A DNA stretch of 64,000 nucleotides from the NCBI RefSeq assembly GCF_028553745.1, contig NZ_CP067131.1, positions 385,298 through 449,297 on the forward strand, given 5' to 3'. The stretch comes from Paracoccus seriniphilus. Lineage in GTDB: Bacteria > Pseudomonadota > Alphaproteobacteria > Rhodobacterales > Rhodobacteraceae. Shown in pieces: positions 9,192 through 18,619 of this stretch (the stretch's first letter is position 1; every line of letters begins with the position of its first letter). The position numbers and the translations under genes were made by a program. The notes below the pieces were generated by a model that was given only the letters and a program-made list of their open reading frames with translations, was not told the DNA's origin and ran no database searches.

Positions 9192-10151
9192 ATGTCAGAT
9201 CATACGGCACGCAATCCGGGCACCGCACTGCTGCGCGAGAGCTTTGAGGATGTCTGCGTCAACCGCACTGCCGCCGAACGCCGCGCAGCGGTCATTTCCT
9301 CGGGGCGCACGGTCAAGAAACAATATCAGGCCGCCTGGTTGCTGCGGGCAATCCAATGCATCGACCTGACCACCCTTGCCGGGGATGACACGCCCGGCCG
9401 GGTCCGGCGGCTCTGCGCCAAGGCACGCCAGCCTGTGCGCGCCGATCTTCTGGAGGCGATGGAGGTGCAGGATATCGGCCTGACCACCGGCGCGATCTGT
9501 GTCTATCCGACCATGGTGCGCCATGCGGTTCAGGCGTTGGACGGTTCGGGGATTCCCGTGGCCTCGGTCGCGACGGGTTTTCCGGCCGGGCTGACACCCT
9601 TCCCGCAACGGCTGGCCGAAATCACCTATGCGGTCGAGGAAGGCGCGGCGGAAATCGACATTGTCATCACCCGCGAACATGTATTGCTGGGAAACTGGCA
9701 GGCACTTTACGATGAACTGCGCGCCATGCGCGAGGCCTGCGGCGAGGCGCATATGAAGGCCATTCTAGCCACCGGCGAGTTGGGCACCCTGACAAATGTC
9801 TATCGTGCTTCTATGGTGGCCATGCAGGCGGGATCGGATTTCATCAAGACATCGACCGGCAAGGAAGCCGAGAATGCCACACTGCCCGTGTCGCTGACCA
9901 TGTTGCGCGCCATCCGCGACTACGGAGAACAGACCGGCCACCGTGTCGGCTTCAAGCCTGCAGGCGGACTGCGCACGGCCAAGGATGCGATGGCGTGGCT
10001 GGCCCTGATGAAAGAGGAACTGGGTGCGCCATGGCTGCGTCCCGACCTGTTCCGCATCGGCGCGTCATCGCTGCTTGCCGATATCGAGCGCCAACTCGAA
10101 CATCACGTTACCGGCCGCTACGCCAGCGCCGACCACCACGCTCTGAGCTGA
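9192..10151 (+). CDS. deoC: Deoxyribose-phosphate aldolase
   Basis: A 319-residue class I aldolase that splits 2-deoxy-D-ribose-5-phosphate into acetaldehyde and glyceraldehyde-3-phosphate. The start at 9192 follows an AGAGGAAC ribosome-binding site; an upstream in-frame start lies within the kinase gene. The Schiff-base lysine is seen in HMKAILATGELGT and the second active-site lysine in DFIKTSTGKE, both as in E. coli DeoC. The protein is longer than E. coli DeoC (about 260) because of an N-terminal extension of about 50 residues, common in alphaproteobacteria. The acetaldehyde formed is the likely substrate of the aldehyde dehydrogenase 10 bases downstream. Confidence 0.95.
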   Translation: MSDHTARNPGTALLRESFEDVCVNRTAAERRAAVISSGRTVKKQYQAAWLLRAIQCIDLTTLAGDDTPGRVRRLCAKARQPVRADLLEAMEVQDIGLTTGAICVYPTMVRHAVQALDGSGIPVASVATGFPAGLTPFPQRLAEITYAVEEGAAEIDIVITREHVLLGNWQALYDELRAMREACGEAHMKAILATGELGTLTNVYRASMVAMQAGSDFIKTSTGKEAENATLPVSLTMLRAIRDYGEQTGHRVGFKPAGGLRTAKDAMAWLALMKEELGAPWLRPDLFRIGASSLLADIERQLEHHVTGRYASADHHALS

Positions 10152-10161
10152 GGCAGACCCG

Positions 10162-12543
10162 ATGAACATCAAGGACATCATGGATTCCATGGAATACGGA
10201 CCCGCGCCCGAGGATCAAGGCAGTGCACAGGCCTGGCTGGAGGCACATGACCGCCGCCTGGGCCATTTCATTGACGGCCAGTTCCAGGGTGCCGCACAGG
10301 CCGATATCGCGGTCGAGAACCCGGCCACGGGCGAAACACTGGCCCATATCCCGCAGGCTGGTCATGACGAGGTCGACGCCGCGGTCAAGGCCGCCAAGAA
10401 TGCCTTTGGCCAATGGTCGCGAAAATCCGGCTATGAGCGCAGCCAGTATCTCTATGCCATTGCGCGCGGGCTGCAGAAACGCGAGCGGCTGTTTTCGGTT
10501 CTGGAAACGCTGGACAATGGCAAGGCCATCCGCGAAAGCCGCAATGCCGATATTCCGCTGGCCATCCGGCATTTCTATCATCACGCCGGATGGGCGGCGA
10601 TGGCCGAAAGCGAATTCGCCGGGCAGCAGCCCCTGGGCGTCTGCGGCCAGATCATCCCGTGGAACTTTCCGCTGTTGATGCTGGCATGGAAAATCGCGCC
10701 CGCATTGGCCGCCGGGAATACCGTGGTGCTGAAACCGGCGGATCTGACGCCGCTGACGGCTGTGGCCTTTGCCGAATTGCTGGTCGAAATCGGCCTGCCC
10801 AAAGGTGTGGTGAACATCGTGCAGGGCGGCGGGGACACCGGGGCCATGATCGTACGCCATCCCGACATCGCCAAGATCGCCTTCACCGGATCGACGGCGG
10901 TCGGACGCGACATCCGACGCGCCACGGCGGGCTCGGGGAAACGTCTGACGCTGGAACTTGGCGGCAAATCTCCCTTTGTGATCTGCGCGGATGCCGATCT
11001 GGATGCAGCGGTCGAAGGCGTTGTCGAAGGTGTCTGGTTCAATCAGGGCGAGGTCTGCTGCGCCGGTTCGCGCCTGCTGATCCAGGAAGGCATTGCCGAG
11101 CGTTTCCTGAACAAGCTGCGCGCGCGGATGCAGAAGATCCGCGTTGGCAGTCCGCTGGACAAATCCACCGATATGGGTGCAATCGTTTCGGCACGTCAGA
11201 AGTCCCGAATTCAAGGATTGCTGGACAACGCCGCCGGTGAAGGCATCCGGTTGGAGCAATCCTCCTGCCCTCTGCCGGAACAGGGCCATTTCGTCACGCC
11301 AGGTTTCTTTGCCGATGCACAGCCCGCGGCCGAGATTTCCCAGGTCGAAATCTTCGGTCCGATTGCCGTGACGACCAGCTTTCGCACCATTGATGAGGCT
11401 GTGGAGCTGGCCAACAACACCGGCTATGGGCTTTCGGCCTCGATCTGGTCGGAAAACATCAATGCTGCCACCGAACTGGCCGCGCGGATCAAAGCAGGTG
11501 TGGTCTGGATCAACGCCACGAACATCTTTGATGCCAATGCGCCCTTTGGCGGCGTCAAGGAAAGCGGCTATGGGCGTGAAGGCGCGCGCGAGGGCATGGC
11601 CTCTTATCTGGAACCGGTTCCCGCATCGCGCAGCAAACCGGTGAAGCCGGTCGAGGCAGATCTGTCCCCGACGCGACTGGGCGAAGGCACCCCCGAAGGC
11701 CAGATCGACCGGACGATGAAAAACTATATCGGCGGCAAGCAGGCCCGCCCCGATGGCGGTTCCAGCTATGTCATCCGTGATCACAAGGGCCGTCCGCTGG
11801 GTCTGGCCCCGCTTTCGGGGCGCAAGGACATCCGAAATGCCGTCGAGGCCGCGCGCAAGGCCGGGTCATGGTCCAGCAATGCCCATGGCCGCGCGCAGGT
11901 GCTGTTCTTTCTGGCCGAGAATATCGCCGCGCGCAGTGCAGAACTGATCAGCTTGCTGCAGAACATGACCGGCACCGGGAAATCGGAAGCCGGGGGCGAG
12001 GTGCAGAAGCTTCTTGAACGCTGCTTCTATTACGCTGGACTGGCAGACAAGGATGACGGCGCCATTCATGCCACCAAGCCACGACATCTGACCCTGTCAC
12101 TCAAGGAACCGGTCGGCGTCGCAGGCGTTCTGGCCCCCGACAATTCGCCGCTTCTGGGATTGATGTCGCTGATCCTGCCGCTGATCGCAGCGGGCAACAG
12201 GGTGGTTGCGGTGCCCTCGCCCGCTCACGCGCTGATTGCGCAGAGCCTCTACCAGATATTCGATACGTCGGATCTGCCTGCTGGAGTGGTCAATCTGGTC
12301 AGCGGTGACCGCGATGTGCTGGCGCAGACATTGGCGGAACATGATGCCGTGGACCTGTTGTGGTATCACGGTTCGGCCAAGGGCGCGGCCGCAGTCGAAG
12401 CAGCTTCCGCCGGAAACCTGAAACAGGTCTGGACCAATGGTGGGTTCGCAACCGACTGGTTCGATGATGCCGAGGCAAGGGGCCGTCACTGGATGGCGCG
12501 CGCAACCCAGATCAAGACGATCTGGGTGCCCTATGGTGCCTGA
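10162..12543 (+). CDS. Two-domain aldehyde dehydrogenase, ALDH16-like
   Basis: A 793-residue protein with one complete and one incomplete aldehyde dehydrogenase domain. Domain 1 (about residues 1-490) has the NAD site FTGSTAVGRDI, the general-base region LELGGKSP and the nucleophile in FNQGEVCCAGSR. Domain 2 (from about 515, YIGGKQARPDGG) keeps parts of the fold (KEPVGVAGVLAPDNSPLLG, VNLVSGDRDVLAQ) but ends early and shows no Cys loop. This one-active-plus-one-pseudodomain layout is that of ALDH16, structurally described from a Rhodobacterales species (Loktanella). The likely role is oxidation of acetaldehyde from DeoC to acetate. Its last 13 bases overlap the end of the convergent glycerate kinase gene. 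Confidence 0.9.
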   Translation: MNIKDIMDSMEYGPAPEDQGSAQAWLEAHDRRLGHFIDGQFQGAAQADIAVENPATGETLAHIPQAGHDEVDAAVKAAKNAFGQWSRKSGYERSQYLYAIARGLQKRERLFSVLETLDNGKAIRESRNADIPLAIRHFYHHAGWAAMAESEFAGQQPLGVCGQIIPWNFPLLMLAWKIAPALAAGNTVVLKPADLTPLTAVAFAELLVEIGLPKGVVNIVQGGGDTGAMIVRHPDIAKIAFTGSTAVGRDIRRATAGSGKRLTLELGGKSPFVICADADLDAAVEGVVEGVWFNQGEVCCAGSRLLIQEGIAERFLNKLRARMQKIRVGSPLDKSTDMGAIVSARQKSRIQGLLDNAAGEGIRLEQSSCPLPEQGHFVTPGFFADAQPAAEISQVEIFGPIAVTTSFRTIDEAVELANNTGYGLSASIWSENINAATELAARIKAGVVWINATNIFDANAPFGGVKESGYGREGAREGMASYLEPVPASRSKPVKPVEADLSPTRLGEGTPEGQIDRTMKNYIGGKQARPDGGSSYVIRDHKGRPLGLAPLSGRKDIRNAVEAARKAGSWSSNAHGRAQVLFFLAENIAARSAELISLLQNMTGTGKSEAGGEVQKLLERCFYYAGLADKDDGAIHATKPRHLTLSLKEPVGVAGVLAPDNSPLLGLMSLILPLIAAGNRVVAVPSPAHALIAQSLYQIFDTSDLPAGVVNLVSGDRDVLAQTLAEHDAVDLLWYHGSAKGAAAVEAASAGNLKQVWTNGGFATDWFDDAEARGRHWMARATQIKTIWVPYGA

Positions 12544-13841
12544 ACAATTTCCTGGTCCTGAGGCTGCGGCGGCAGGATCAGGATGGCCCGGAAATCATTG
12601 ACATTTGTCAGCGTCGGGCCGGTCACGATCTGGCCGCCGACGCTGGCAAAGAAGCCATGCGCATCATTGTCGTCAAGCGCTGAACGTGCATCAATGCCTT
12701 GACTTGCAGCCTGCGCCAACGTTCCGGGTCCGGCAATCGCCCCGGCAACCTCGGCTGCGCCATCGACTCCGTCGGTATCGCAGGCCAGAACATGAATATG
12801 CGGATGCCCCTGCAGGGCCAATGCCGCGGCCAGCACGAATTCGGCATTGGGGCCGCCACTGCCTGACCCGCTGCGGGTGACGGTCAGTTCACCACCCGAC
12901 AACATGAGAACCGGCGGATTTTCAGCTGTCATCGTCGCAGCAATCTGGATGGCCTGCTCTACCTGCGCCGCCGCGACGTCGCGGGCCTCACCTTCGATCT
13001 GATCACCCAGAAAGCGCAAATCAATCCCGGCCTGCTCTGCCGCCTTTGCCGCTGCCGCGATGGATTGTGCGGGCGCGGCAACGATCACGCTGCGGGCCTG
13101 GGCCAGCCGTGGATCATCCGTCTTCACGACACCGCTTTTCCCTTGCGCCAGCGCATTTCGCGCCGCTTCAGGCAAAGGAATGCTCCAACGCTCGGCAATC
13201 GCGAGCGCCGAGGCCGCATCGCTGTCATCCCCGACCGTGGGCCCCGATGCAATCATCGCCGGATCATCGCCGGGCACATCCGACATCAGCAGCGACAGCA
13301 TGGGGGCAGGATATGCCGCAGCTGCAAGCTGGCCTCCCTTGACCCGGCTGAGATGCTTGCGCAGCAGGTTCATCTGCGAAATCGGTGCGCCAGACGCCAG
13401 AAGTGCATCATTCACCGCACTTTTCTGTTTCAGATCAAGGCCAAAGGCCGGCGCGCACAGCAGGGCCGAACCACCGCCCGATATCAGCGCCAGGACCAGA
13501 TCCTCCGGTCCCAGCCCCTGCAACAAATCCAGCATTTCAGCCGAGGCGTTCAGGCCGGCCTGATCCGGCACCGGATGTGCAGCCTCGACGATGCGTATCC
13601 CCTGACAGGGGCGCGCATAGCCATAGCGGGTAATCACCAGCCCTTCACAGGGGCCATAATGGGCCTCGACGGCCTCGGCCATGCGGGCGCTGGCCTTGCC
13701 CGCGCCGATCACGATCAATCGCCCCTTGGGACGTGGCGGCAGATGCGCAGGAACCACCCGCATCGGGTCCGCCACCGCGACCGCCATGTCGAACAATCCG
13801 CGCAGAAACCCATCCGGACCCGGTGCAACCTGCTGCGTCAC
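12531..13841 (-). CDS. Glycerate 2-kinase (MOFRL family)
   Basis: A 436-residue type II glycerate kinase that converts D-glycerate to 2-phosphoglycerate. GTG at 13841 is chosen as start because it follows the isomerase stop by 4 bases and begins where family homology begins; the longer frame to 13958 runs into the isomerase gene. The catalytic lysine region is VIGAGKASARMAEAVE (about residue 45), the GG loop is LALISGGGSALLC, and the C-terminal MOFRL domain shows GPNAEFVLAA and ACDTDGVDG. It is the last gene of the minus-strand operon with a GH63 hydrolase and a mannose/lyxose isomerase, which fits salvage of glycerate from a glycosyl-glycerate. Confidence 0.93.
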   Translation of the reverse strand: MTQQVAPGPDGFLRGLFDMAVAVADPMRVVPAHLPPRPKGRLIVIGAGKASARMAEAVEAHYGPCEGLVITRYGYARPCQGIRIVEAAHPVPDQAGLNASAEMLDLLQGLGPEDLVLALISGGGSALLCAPAFGLDLKQKSAVNDALLASGAPISQMNLLRKHLSRVKGGQLAAAAYPAPMLSLLMSDVPGDDPAMIASGPTVGDDSDAASALAIAERWSIPLPEAARNALAQGKSGVVKTDDPRLAQARSVIVAAPAQSIAAAAKAAEQAGIDLRFLGDQIEGEARDVAAAQVEQAIQIAATMTAENPPVLMLSGGELTVTRSGSGSGGPNAEFVLAAALALQGHPHIHVLACDTDGVDGAAEVAGAIAGPGTLAQAASQGIDARSALDDNDAHGFFASVGGQIVTGPTLTNVNDFRAILILPPQPQDQEIVQAP

Positions 13842-13845
13842 GCGA

Positions 13846-14532
13846 TCACCCCAGCATCCGTGCGTAATCGCTGACCAGAAGATGCGTCGGCTCCTCGTCC
13901 TCTTCGATCGAGGAAAACCGGCCGATGGGTTCGCGGAAGATATTGTCCGTCTCGTCATCGTTCACGGTGGAAACCTCGCCGATCAGCACATCGCCACCCT
14001 CGCCCCAGAAGGCATGCCAGTCGCCAGGTCGCAGGGTCACGCTTTCGCCCGGAGCCAGTTTCAGCTTCTCTCCCGCCGCGTAATCATGCGCGATACCATC
14101 GCACCAGACACGCCCGCCGCGATCCTCGGCAAAATTGCCGTGATCGTCGCTGCCATACAGTTCGATCACCAGGGTCGCACCGCCCCGATTGATGATGTCC
14201 TCGGCCTTGATGACATGGGTATGCATCGGGGACAGCTGATCCTGACGCGAAATCAGTAGCTTCTCGGCATAGCACATGCCGGTGCCCTTTTGCAGATCGG
14301 ACAACAGCCCGTTGCGCAGGGTGAACAGGAACAGCCCCATTTCATCGAAGTTTCCGGCACCGTAATCGGTGATGTCCCAGCCACAGCGCGCGTCGATGAC
14401 GTGACGCGCCTGCGAGGCACGGGCGCGGAATTCCTCGGGCGTCCAGCGGGCGAAGGGGGGCAGGACAAAGCCGTACTCGCGGATCATCTGATCTGCTTCG
14501 GCCATGATGCTGTTGATGCGGGAACGTTTCAT
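13846..14532 (-). CDS. D-lyxose/D-mannose isomerase-family cupin
   Basis: A 228-residue cupin enzyme with the full length and sequence style of the D-lyxose isomerase family, which interconverts D-mannose with D-fructose and D-lyxose with D-xylulose. The metal site is in SPMHTHVIKAEDIINRGG (about residues 96-113: two His and a Glu), with a further His in RPGDWHAFWG. The start at 14532 overlaps the stop of the GH63 gene (ATGA). Next to a predicted glycosylglycerate hydrolase, its substrate is most likely D-mannose. A pure lyxose role would leave the hydrolase and glycerate kinase unexplained. Confidence 0.88.
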   Translation of the reverse strand: MKRSRINSIMAEADQMIREYGFVLPPFARWTPEEFRARASQARHVIDARCGWDITDYGAGNFDEMGLFLFTLRNGLLSDLQKGTGMCYAEKLLISRQDQLSPMHTHVIKAEDIINRGGATLVIELYGSDDHGNFAEDRGGRVWCDGIAHDYAAGEKLKLAPGESVTLRPGDWHAFWGEGGDVLIGEVSTVNDDETDNIFREPIGRFSSIEEDEEPTHLLVSDYARMLG

Positions 14533-15824
14533 GCGGCTGCCTTTTGTCCATTCAGAATTTCCAGGACCATCGCGGCGGTCCAGGTAAAGCGCCCGCCGCC
14601 GCAAGGCTCTGCGGTAATGGGATCGTAATATTCTGCAAATCCCGACTCGGCAATCAGGCGCAGGCTGTCGTCGTCGATATGCTTCGCCACCTGCCGGTGC
14701 CCGGCTTTTGCGAATCCATCGGCAATCATGTAGTTCACCACCAGCCAGACCGGCCCGCGCCAATAACGCAGCGATTCAAACCCTTTGGCAGCAGGATCAT
14801 GGCTGGGCACAAGAAAGCCACAGCGACGGGCCAGCAATCCGACCCGCCGAGCCAGAGCATCCACGCGATGATCAGGCAGACCTGCAAAGACCGCCAGAAT
14901 GCCGCCGATTGACGGGCTGTCAACGGCGGCACCGATTGCCCGGTCAAAGCACAGATACTGCTCCAGTTTGTCATCCCACAGGCTTTCTAGCGCTGCCCGG
15001 CCGCGTTCGGCATAGGCACGGTTGCGCGCGGCCAATTCGGTTTCGCCCAGTTCCATCGCCAGATCGGCCAGCTCGTCACAGGCGCGGATCAGGATTGCGT
15101 TGAAACCAGGATCCACCACCCTGAAAGGTGACGCATCATGCAGCCGTGACGTATCCCAACCAAGCCCGCGGAAATGCTGGACCAGCCAGATATAGCGATC
15201 ATATTGCGCCTGCGTGGGCCGGTGATCGGGATTGGCATGCAGGATGTCCTGACGGGTGAAGGGCTCAAGCCCCTCGGTTGGAACGCGGGCCAGGGCTGCG
15301 TCCCAGTCAATCGAATTGTCGCGCCCGGATTCCCATGGATGGATGATCGCGACCAGTCCGGTCCCTTGGGGATCGCGGGTCCGATAGAACCAGTCATGCC
15401 ATGCGCTGACCTTGAACAGCAACGCGCGGGCGCGCCTCAGCGCCGCCGAACGATCCTTGGCCCGCGAAAGCAGACGCGCCATGGCAAATCCCGCCACTGC
15501 CGGCTGGGTGATCCCTGTCGTCGGGACGGGCCTGCCGGTCTGCCAGGTATCCGGCCCGGGAAAGTAGCTGTCGCTCTTCTCGTGAAAAATGATGTGTGGC
15601 ACCATCCCGCAGGGCCATTGATGCGCCATCAGGGTTTCAATCTCGGTCCAGGCGCGCGCTTCGTCGAAATGCGCCTGTCCCAGAGCAGTCAGGCAACTGT
15701 CCCAGTTCCATTGATATGGATAAAGCCCTTTGGTCGGAACGGTATAGCTGCCTCTGTCATTCTCGGTCATGATCTCGACGGCACGCGCCATCAGGTCATC
15801 GGCTTGTTCTGGCATATCTGTCAT
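14529..15824 (-). CDS. GH63-type glycoside hydrolase, probable mannosylglycerate/glucosylglycerate hydrolase
   Basis: A 431-residue (alpha/alpha)6-barrel glycosidase with no signal peptide, so it acts in the cytoplasm on an imported substrate. PYQWNWDSC near residue 38 and HPWESGRDNSIDWD near residue 162 match the small GH63 enzymes that cleave mannosylglycerate or glucosylglycerate. The first Asp of DNSIDWD is the likely acid. The C-terminal YYDPITAEPCGGGRFTW carries the likely second acidic residue. Length agrees with the Thermus and mycobacterial enzymes of about 420-450 residues. The operon partners use mannose and glycerate, the exact products of mannosylglycerate cleavage. Glucosylglycerate is the main alternative. 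Confidence 0.82.
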   Translation of the reverse strand: MTDMPEQADDLMARAVEIMTENDRGSYTVPTKGLYPYQWNWDSCLTALGQAHFDEARAWTEIETLMAHQWPCGMVPHIIFHEKSDSYFPGPDTWQTGRPVPTTGITQPAVAGFAMARLLSRAKDRSAALRRARALLFKVSAWHDWFYRTRDPQGTGLVAIIHPWESGRDNSIDWDAALARVPTEGLEPFTRQDILHANPDHRPTQAQYDRYIWLVQHFRGLGWDTSRLHDASPFRVVDPGFNAILIRACDELADLAMELGETELAARNRAYAERGRAALESLWDDKLEQYLCFDRAIGAAVDSPSIGGILAVFAGLPDHRVDALARRVGLLARRCGFLVPSHDPAAKGFESLRYWRGPVWLVVNYMIADGFAKAGHRQVAKHIDDDSLRLIAESGFAEYYDPITAEPCGGGRFTWTAAMVLEILNGQKAAA

Positions 15825-15826
15825 CT

Positions 15827-16873
15827 CTACTGGACCGAAAGCCCGGTCTCTTTGTCAAACCATCGCACGCGGTCAGGCATTGGCGCCAGGTTCAGGCGGT
15901 CCCCCGGCTTGACGCGTGCGTCACTGTCGATAATCGCGCGAAATGAGGCGCCCTCTACATCGCAGGTCACCAGAATATGGGCACCAAGAGGCTCGACCAC
16001 ACGGATGGTGGCACTCAGTCCCTGCCCTGGCTCGGTCAGAGTCAGGTCTTCGGGGCGCACGGCATATTCGATCCGGGCATCGGTATCGGGTCCAATGACA
16101 TCGGTTCCCGCAACGTGATATCGCCCAGCTCCCGTCTGTCTGGCCGGCAGGAAATTCATCGGCGGGTTGCCGATGAAACCGGCGACGAAACGCGCCGCGG
16201 GGTTGCGATAAACCTCGACCGGATCGGCGGATTGGACGATATGACCGCCGTTCATGACCGAGATCCGATCCGCCAGACTCATGGCTTCGACCTGATCATG
16301 GGTCACATAGATGGCCGTGGTCTTGGATTCTGCCAGCACACCTTTCAGTTCGGACCGCATTTCCAGACGCAACAAGGCATCCAGATTGGACAAGGGTTCG
16401 TCCATAAGGATCACTTCAGGCTCCATCGCCAAGGCGCGGGCCACGGCAACACGCTGGCGTTGGCCGCCTGAAAGCTGGCCCGAATAGCGTTTGAGCAATT
16501 GTTCGATATGCATCAGTTCGGCGCAGCGGTTCACGCGGCGCTGAACCTCGGGCTGTGCCATCTTTTGCATCCGTAGCCCGAAGGCGATGTTTTCGAACAC
16601 GGTCAGATGCGGAAAGACGGCATAGTTCTGGAACACCATCGCGATGCCGCGTTCCTTGGGCGGCAGGTGATCGACGCGGCGCCCGCCGATCCACACTTCG
16701 CCCTGTGTCGGTGTCTCCAGCCCGGCAATGATGCGCAACAACGTGGTCTTGCCGCAACCCGAGGCGCCCAGAAGCACCATGAATTCGCGGTCGGAAATGG
16801 TCATGTCGACAGAGTGCAGGGCGGTAAAGGCCCCGAATGACTTGGCGACGCCCTTGATCTGGATCTCGGCCAT
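15827..16873 (-). CDS. ABC transporter ATP-binding protein, MalK/UgpC type
   Basis: A 348-residue CUT1-family ATPase. Walker A is GASGCGKTT (about residue 35), the signature [15 protein letters not shown], and Walker [14 protein letters not shown]. The last 110 residues form the TOBE/MalK-type regulatory domain with [11 protein letters not shown]. It energises the two permeases encoded just upstream. The GH63 gene starts 2 bases after its stop, so importer and hydrolase are tightly coupled. Confidence 0.95.
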   Translation of the reverse strand: MAEIQIKGVAKSFGAFTALHSVDMTISDREFMVLLGASGCGKTTLLRIIAGLETPTQGEVWIGGRRVDHLPPKERGIAMVFQNYAVFPHLTVFENIAFGLRMQKMAQPEVQRRVNRCAELMHIEQLLKRYSGQLSGGQRQRVAVARALAMEPEVILMDEPLSNLDALLRLEMRSELKGVLAESKTTAIYVTHDQVEAMSLADRISVMNGGHIVQSADPVEVYRNPAARFVAGFIGNPPMNFLPARQTGAGRYHVAGTDVIGPDTDARIEYAVRPEDLTLTEPGQGLSATIRVVEPLGAHILVTCDVEGASFRAIIDSDARVKPGDRLNLAPMPDRVRWFDKETGLSVQ

Positions 16874-16882
16874 GTTCGGCTC

Positions 16883-17716
16883 CTATCGGTTTGCAATGCC
16901 CCACATCGCGAACAGATATTTTCTGACCGCGAAGATGAAGATGAGGGCGGGAAGGACAAGTGCGGCAGCCCCGGCGAATTTCAGGTGCAGTGGCGACCAG
17001 TCGAGGGATTGCATCAGAAATGCGGTCAACGTGCGGTTCTTGATGGTCAGCACGGCTGCCGCGAAGACCTCGTTCCAAGAGATGACGAAGGCAAAGACCG
17101 CGCTGGCAGCAATTCCGGGCGCGGCCAGCGGAAGCACCACCTTGCGAAAGGCCTGAATTCGCGTGCAGCCCAGAGTGAAGGCGGCCTCTTCCAGTTCAAA
17201 GGGAATCCCGGAAAACAGCGAAAAGGTGATCAGGACCGCAAAGGGCAACGCCAGCGTCGTATGCACCAGCGCCAGACCCAGAATCGAATCGTCCAGACCC
17301 ACGCGCAGGAACATCACCGCAAGCGGCAGCGCCAGCAAAGGCAGGGGGAAGGCCCGCGTCATCACCACCAGAAAGCGGAATACTTCCTTGCCCGGAAAGT
17401 CAAAACGCGACAGTGCATAGCCCGCAGGTGCCCCAAGGCCGATTGACAGGATCATGGTGACCACCGCCACCCGGATTGAATTCCACAGGGCGTTCAGCAC
17501 GCCTTCGAATTCCAGGAAGAAGCGCAGCGAAGTCAGATCGAATGACGGAATGAAGGATTTGGGAAATCCGTTCACCTCTTCCGGGGTGGAGAGCGCGTTG
17601 ACCATCAGCAGATAGATTGGCAGCAGCGTCCAGACGCAAAGCAGCACCACGCCGCTGATAAAGACCCAGCGTCCGGCCTTGCGGACCGAAGGGGGAGCCG
17701 TGACGGTATCGCTCAT
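16883..17716 (-). CDS. Carbohydrate ABC transporter permease (MalG type)
   Basis: A 277-residue inner-membrane permease. ATG at 17716 is the start because it overlaps the stop of the preceding permease gene by four bases and begins a cytoplasmic tail followed by the first helix (WVFISGVVLLCVWTLLPIYL). The EAA loop that docks on the ATPase is seen in ELEEAAFTLGCTRIQAFRKV, about residue 180. It is the second of two permeases in the probable mannosylglycerate importer. Confidence 0.94.
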   Translation of the reverse strand: MSDTVTAPPSVRKAGRWVFISGVVLLCVWTLLPIYLLMVNALSTPEEVNGFPKSFIPSFDLTSLRFFLEFEGVLNALWNSIRVAVVTMILSIGLGAPAGYALSRFDFPGKEVFRFLVVMTRAFPLPLLALPLAVMFLRVGLDDSILGLALVHTTLALPFAVLITFSLFSGIPFELEEAAFTLGCTRIQAFRKVVLPLAAPGIAASAVFAFVISWNEVFAAAVLTIKNRTLTAFLMQSLDWSPLHLKFAGAAALVLPALIFIFAVRKYLFAMWGIANR

Positions 17717-18555
17717 GACCGTGCCTCCTTGGGAACGTGCAGCGCACGCAGAATGATCAGTGTGAACACGACTGAAACCGCCAGAATCACCATCGCATAA
17801 GCGGCGGCGACGCCACGGTCCTGCAGGTTGAATTGCCAGTTGAAGGTTTCGCTCATCAGCACCGGCATCTGGGTGCCACCCAAGGCGATCACCACGGCAA
17901 AAACCTCGAATGCCAGAATGACGCGAAGGATCAGCGCCGTCTGTAGCGAGGGGCGCAGCATCGGCAGCGTGACCTTGTAGAAGCGCTGCCAGCGGGTTGC
18001 ACCAAAGACTTCGGCGGCCTCGCCATATTCGCGCGGGATCAGCCCCAGACCCGCAACGAGGATCACCATCATGATCGCGGTTGCGCGCCATATCTCGGCC
18101 AGCATGATCGCGAACAGGATGACCCATGGCGACTGATAGCTGAGATACAGGATCGGCTTTTCGATCAGCCCCATATTGACCAGAATGCTGTTGAGAAAGC
18201 CCGATTGTTCAAAAATCGACAGCCAGATCAGCCCCGCCGCCAGATCCGAAATCCCCAGCGGAATCGCGAAGATATACAGGATCGCGCTGCGGCCCTTTTG
18301 CAGCTTTTGCACCACGGTCGCCATGGTCAGCGACATGGCAAGCTGGATTGGCACGACCAGCGCCGCCAGCAGCATGGTGTTCTTGAAGGCTTCGCCGAAT
18401 TTCCAGTGGCTGCTTGCCTTCTGGAAATTCGCAAGGCTCCAGCTCCCGTTCGAGGTAAAGCTCTCGATGGCCACCTGCGTGAACGGATACAGAAAGAATA
18501 TGATCAGAAACACCGTTGCGGGCAGCAACAGCAGATAGGGAATATAGCGCGGCAT
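17713..18555 (-). CDS. Carbohydrate ABC transporter permease (MalF/UgpA type)
   Basis: A 280-residue permease beginning with a membrane helix (YIPYLLLLPATVFLIIFFLY). The EAA loop is visible as EYGEAAEVFGATRWQRFYKV at about residue 190. It follows the binding-protein gene by 64 bases, a gap that contains a stem-loop, and overlaps permease 2 by 4 bases. Together with its partner it forms the channel of the ABC importer. Confidence 0.94.
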   Translation of the reverse strand: MPRYIPYLLLLPATVFLIIFFLYPFTQVAIESFTSNGSWSLANFQKASSHWKFGEAFKNTMLLAALVVPIQLAMSLTMATVVQKLQKGRSAILYIFAIPLGISDLAAGLIWLSIFEQSGFLNSILVNMGLIEKPILYLSYQSPWVILFAIMLAEIWRATAIMMVILVAGLGLIPREYGEAAEVFGATRWQRFYKVTLPMLRPSLQTALILRVILAFEVFAVVIALGGTQMPVLMSETFNWQFNLQDRGVAAAYAMVILAVSVVFTLIILRALHVPKEARS

Positions 18556-18584
18556 GATGACCCCGTGAATTCAGGATTGGCTGG

Positions 18585-18603
18585 TGCGGCCTGGATGGCC
18601 GCA
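18585..18603 (-). other. Stem-loop after the binding-protein gene
   Basis: Perfect 7-base arms (TGCGGCC and GGCCGCA) close a 5-base loop in the 64-base gap between the binding-protein stop and the first permease. There is no T-run. It sits at the position where 3'-protecting hairpins raise binding-protein mRNA over permease mRNA. Confidence 0.5.
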
Positions 18604-18619
18604 ACCATGCGCCCAGGGA

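Noticed and set aside
10108..11784. A 558-codon open frame antisense to the ALDH16 gene
   Set aside because: Its residue content (rich in Gly, Arg, His, Gln) and lack of any domain mark it as a GC-codon-bias shadow of the real gene on the plus strand.
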